From Desulfuromonadales bacterium (GTDB lineage: Bacteria; Desulfobacterota; Desulfuromonadia; Desulfuromonadales; BM103): a stretch of DNA of 6,429 bases. Below, one piece after another: positions 5,017 through 6,429 of the stretch (positions are counted from its first letter, which is position 1; the number at the start of each line of letters is the position of its first letter). The stretch spans positions 1-6,429 of the forward strand of contig JAUWTX010000130.1 of assembly GCA_030614505.1 (NCBI GenBank). The letters are read 5' to 3'. Made by a program: the position numbers and the translations under genes. Under the pieces are notes generated by a model, which saw only the letters and a list, made by a program, of their open reading frames with translations, was not told the origin of the DNA and did not search any database.

Positions 5017-5514
5017 ATGCTTGACAACATCGATTTGAAGGATGCCGTACGCCGTGCAATACAAACAGAGAAGAACGCCATGGACTTCTACCAGCGCGGC
5101 GCAGAAATCATGCAGAACACTGAAGCCAAAAAAGTTTTTGAACTTCTGGCCCGTGAGGAGCGTGAGCATGCCGAATGGTTCTATAATGTCTATCCCGGTG
5201 ATGACATTCCCGACCTGGAAGAATTCCTGAATGCTGGCGTAGACCAGAATTCGGAATGGATGTCGGAACTGAACCAGATGGACACCAAGGACTTTAACGA
5301 GCGTAAAGCAATGGAAATGGCCATGGAGAAGGAAAAGGGCCTGGCCGAGCATCTGCGCAACTTCGCCGCAAAAATAGAGGATCCTGAAGTCCGTAAGGTC
5401 TTCGAAGATAACGCTACGTCAACCGATTATCACTTCCAGATCATCGAATCCGAGTACGCCCGCCTGATGGGCATGGTGCATGAGACAGACATAGATACCT
5501 TTGTGCGCGAATAG
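5017..5514 (+). CDS. Rubrerythrin-like ferritin-fold protein without rubredoxin domain
   Basis: The 165-residue protein is a ferritin-like four-helix protein of the rubrerythrin superfamily, whose diiron members commonly reduce peroxide in anaerobes. It is a visible internal duplication: AIQTEKNAMDFY with VFELLAREEREH (14-25, 40-51) aligns without gaps, at an offset of 88, to AMEKEKGLAEHL with VFEDNATSTDYH (102-113, 128-139). Repeat one has E18 and E48-x-x-H51; repeat two has E106 and H139, but Thr at 136 where the second Glu of ExxH should be. It contains no cysteine, hence no rubredoxin domain and no internal electron donor. The usual diiron ligand set therefore looks incomplete, and activity is uncertain; E130 or D137 might substitute. 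I use the ATG at 5017, six bases after GAGGAGG; the in-frame TTG at 5002 would put the ribosome site inside the gene. Confidence 0.85.
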   Translation: MLDNIDLKDAVRRAIQTEKNAMDFYQRGAEIMQNTEAKKVFELLAREEREHAEWFYNVYPGDDIPDLEEFLNAGVDQNSEWMSELNQMDTKDFNERKAMEMAMEKEKGLAEHLRNFAAKIEDPEVRKVFEDNATSTDYHFQIIESEYARLMGMVHETDIDTFVRE

Positions 5515-5533
5515 ATTAATAGATAACCATCAC

Positions 5534-5570
5534 AAAAAAGCCGGGGGCCATATGGCCTCCGGCTTTTTTT
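5534..5570. terminator. Bidirectional intrinsic terminator between convergent genes
   Basis: A near-perfect stem (GCCGGGGGCC pairing with GGCCTCCGGC, one G:U, loop ATAT; 5540-5563) is flanked by six A on the left (5534-5539) and seven T on the right (5564-5570). It therefore has a proper T-tract in both directions. It should end the rubrerythrin-like transcript on the plus strand and the EAL-gene transcript on the minus strand. Confidence 0.93.
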
Positions 5571-5610
5571 ATGAGTTGTCAGATTGTACTGAATGGCAGG
5601 AATTGTCGAA

Positions 5611-6429
5611 CTATTTTTCACCTTCTCTTTTCGCCACCCCATCACGCAACAATCCCTCTACAGCCTCCACTGGTACCGGCCTACTGAAAAGATAGCCCTG
5701 TACCTCGTCACACTGTTTCTCTTTGAGCACAGAGAACTGCCCTTCCGTTTCGACACCCTCGGCAATCACTTTGAGATTCAGACTGTTACCCATGGAGATG
5801 ATCGCGCTGGCAATAGCCGCATCGGTTGAGTTCTCTTCGATATCCCGGACAAACGTTCGATCTATCTTCAGGGTATTGACGGAGAAGCGCTTGAGATGTG
5901 CCAAAGAGGAATAACCGGTACCGAAATCATCGATTGAGATATGGATACCCATGTCGCGCAACTGAATAAGGATCCCCACGGCAAACTCGGGATTTTGCAT
6001 AATAACTGTTTCGGTGATCTCGAATTCAAGGTATTCACCAGGCAGACCCGTTGCTTCAAGAATATCTTTAACCGTTGCGACAAAATTCTTCGTCTGCAAC
6101 TGGAAGCCGCTCAGGTTGACGGCAACACGAACCTTGGGCAGTCCCTGGTTCTGCCATTTCCGATTATCCTGGCAGGCTCGCCGAAGGACCCACTCACCGA
6201 TCGGGATAATCAGGCCTGTCTCCTCAGCCAGAGCAATAAATTCCGAAGGGGGAAGCATTCCCAGTTCTGGATGCTCCCAACGTATCAATGCCTCGAGGGC
6301 AGTAATCTTATTACTGACTGCGTCTATTTTGGGTTGATAGACTATGCGGAATTCCTCGTTCTTAATCGCCCTGCGCATGCCACTTTCTAGAGTCATTCGT
6401 CTTTCGGAATCGAAATCCATCGACTGATC
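5611..6429 (-). CDS. EAL-domain protein, probable cyclic-di-GMP phosphodiesterase (partial, 5' end outside window)
   Basis: The frame is open to the right edge, so only the C-terminal 272 residues are visible. They hold a complete EAL domain, which hydrolyses cyclic-di-GMP to pGpG. The metal and substrate motifs are all present in order: YQPKID, EALIRW (the EAL motif), VNLSGFQL, LEFEITET, DDFGTGYSSL (both Asp), LKIDRTFV (Lys), AEGVET and QGYLFSRPV. The protein is therefore likely catalytically active. The first visible residues (DSERRMTLESGMRRAI) look like the linker that normally joins GGDEF to EAL. No ribosome site precedes the ATG at 6420 in the nine bases available, so I infer that a GGDEF domain, and perhaps PAS or other sensor domains, lie beyond the edge. 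The gene converges on the rubrerythrin-like gene across the bidirectional terminator. Confidence 0.93.
   Translation of the reverse strand, partial: DQSMDFDSERRMTLESGMRRAIKNEEFRIVYQPKIDAVSNKITALEALIRWEHPELGMLPPSEFIALAEETGLIIPIGEWVLRRACQDNRKWQNQGLPKVRVAVNLSGFQLQTKNFVATVKDILEATGLPGEYLEFEITETVIMQNPEFAVGILIQLRDMGIHISIDDFGTGYSSLAHLKRFSVNTLKIDRTFVRDIEENSTDAAIASAIISMGNSLNLKVIAEGVETEGQFSVLKEKQCDEVQGYLFSRPVPVEAVEGLLRDGVAKREGEK

Noticed and set aside
5941..6390. A 149-codon open frame on the plus strand
   Set aside because: It is antisense to the conserved EAL domain; no domain is recognisable.

Overview
The window looks like ordinary chromosomal DNA of an anaerobic or facultatively anaerobic Gram-negative bacterium. 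A Desulfuromonadales/Geobacter-like deltaproteobacterium fits best, which I infer from four things: a fused CbiE-CbiT cobalamin enzyme, FtnA-type ferritin beside a rubrerythrin-like protein, an EAL-domain signalling protein, and an outer-membrane-type lipoprotein. The genus cannot be fixed from the sequence alone. No rRNA, tRNA, CRISPR array, transposase or phage gene was found.

Left two thirds (about 127-3961, minus strand): one co-directional block, read right to left: engB (ribosome-assembly GTPase), a possible 22-codon ORF, cobC (alpha-ribazole phosphatase), cbiET (cobalt-precorrin C5/C15 methyltransferase with decarboxylation), an uncharacterised lipoprotein, and a hotdog-fold acyl-CoA thioesterase. 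Spacings run from overlap to about 107 bases, so operon transcription is likely. The block ends at a strong 12-bp hairpin (127-153). Beyond it, the left edge (1-103) looks like a fragment of a dispersed repeat. Two enzymes of the block belong to cobalamin synthesis; the others have no obvious link to it.

Divergent gap (3962-4335): between engB and ferritin. It holds two plus-strand hairpin/T-tract elements with no plus-strand gene before them, then a sigma70-type promoter and a perfect 16-base palindrome just downstream of the expected transcription start of the ferritin gene.

Right third: ferritin (4336-4848) and a rubrerythrin-like ferritin-fold protein (5017-5514) lie in tandem on the plus strand. 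Each has its own promoter candidate and a strong Shine-Dalgarno site, and together they suggest an iron-storage/peroxide-defence pair. The second protein shows an internal duplication in which one expected metal-binding Glu is replaced by Thr. A near-perfect bidirectional terminator (5534-5570) separates it from a convergent minus-strand EAL-domain (c-di-GMP phosphodiesterase) gene whose 5' part lies beyond the right edge.

Starts were chosen from Shine-Dalgarno placement. For the lipoprotein (GTG, 1264), cbiET (2583), cobC (3286), engB (3961) and the rubrerythrin-like gene (5017), the chosen start is shorter than the longest open frame.
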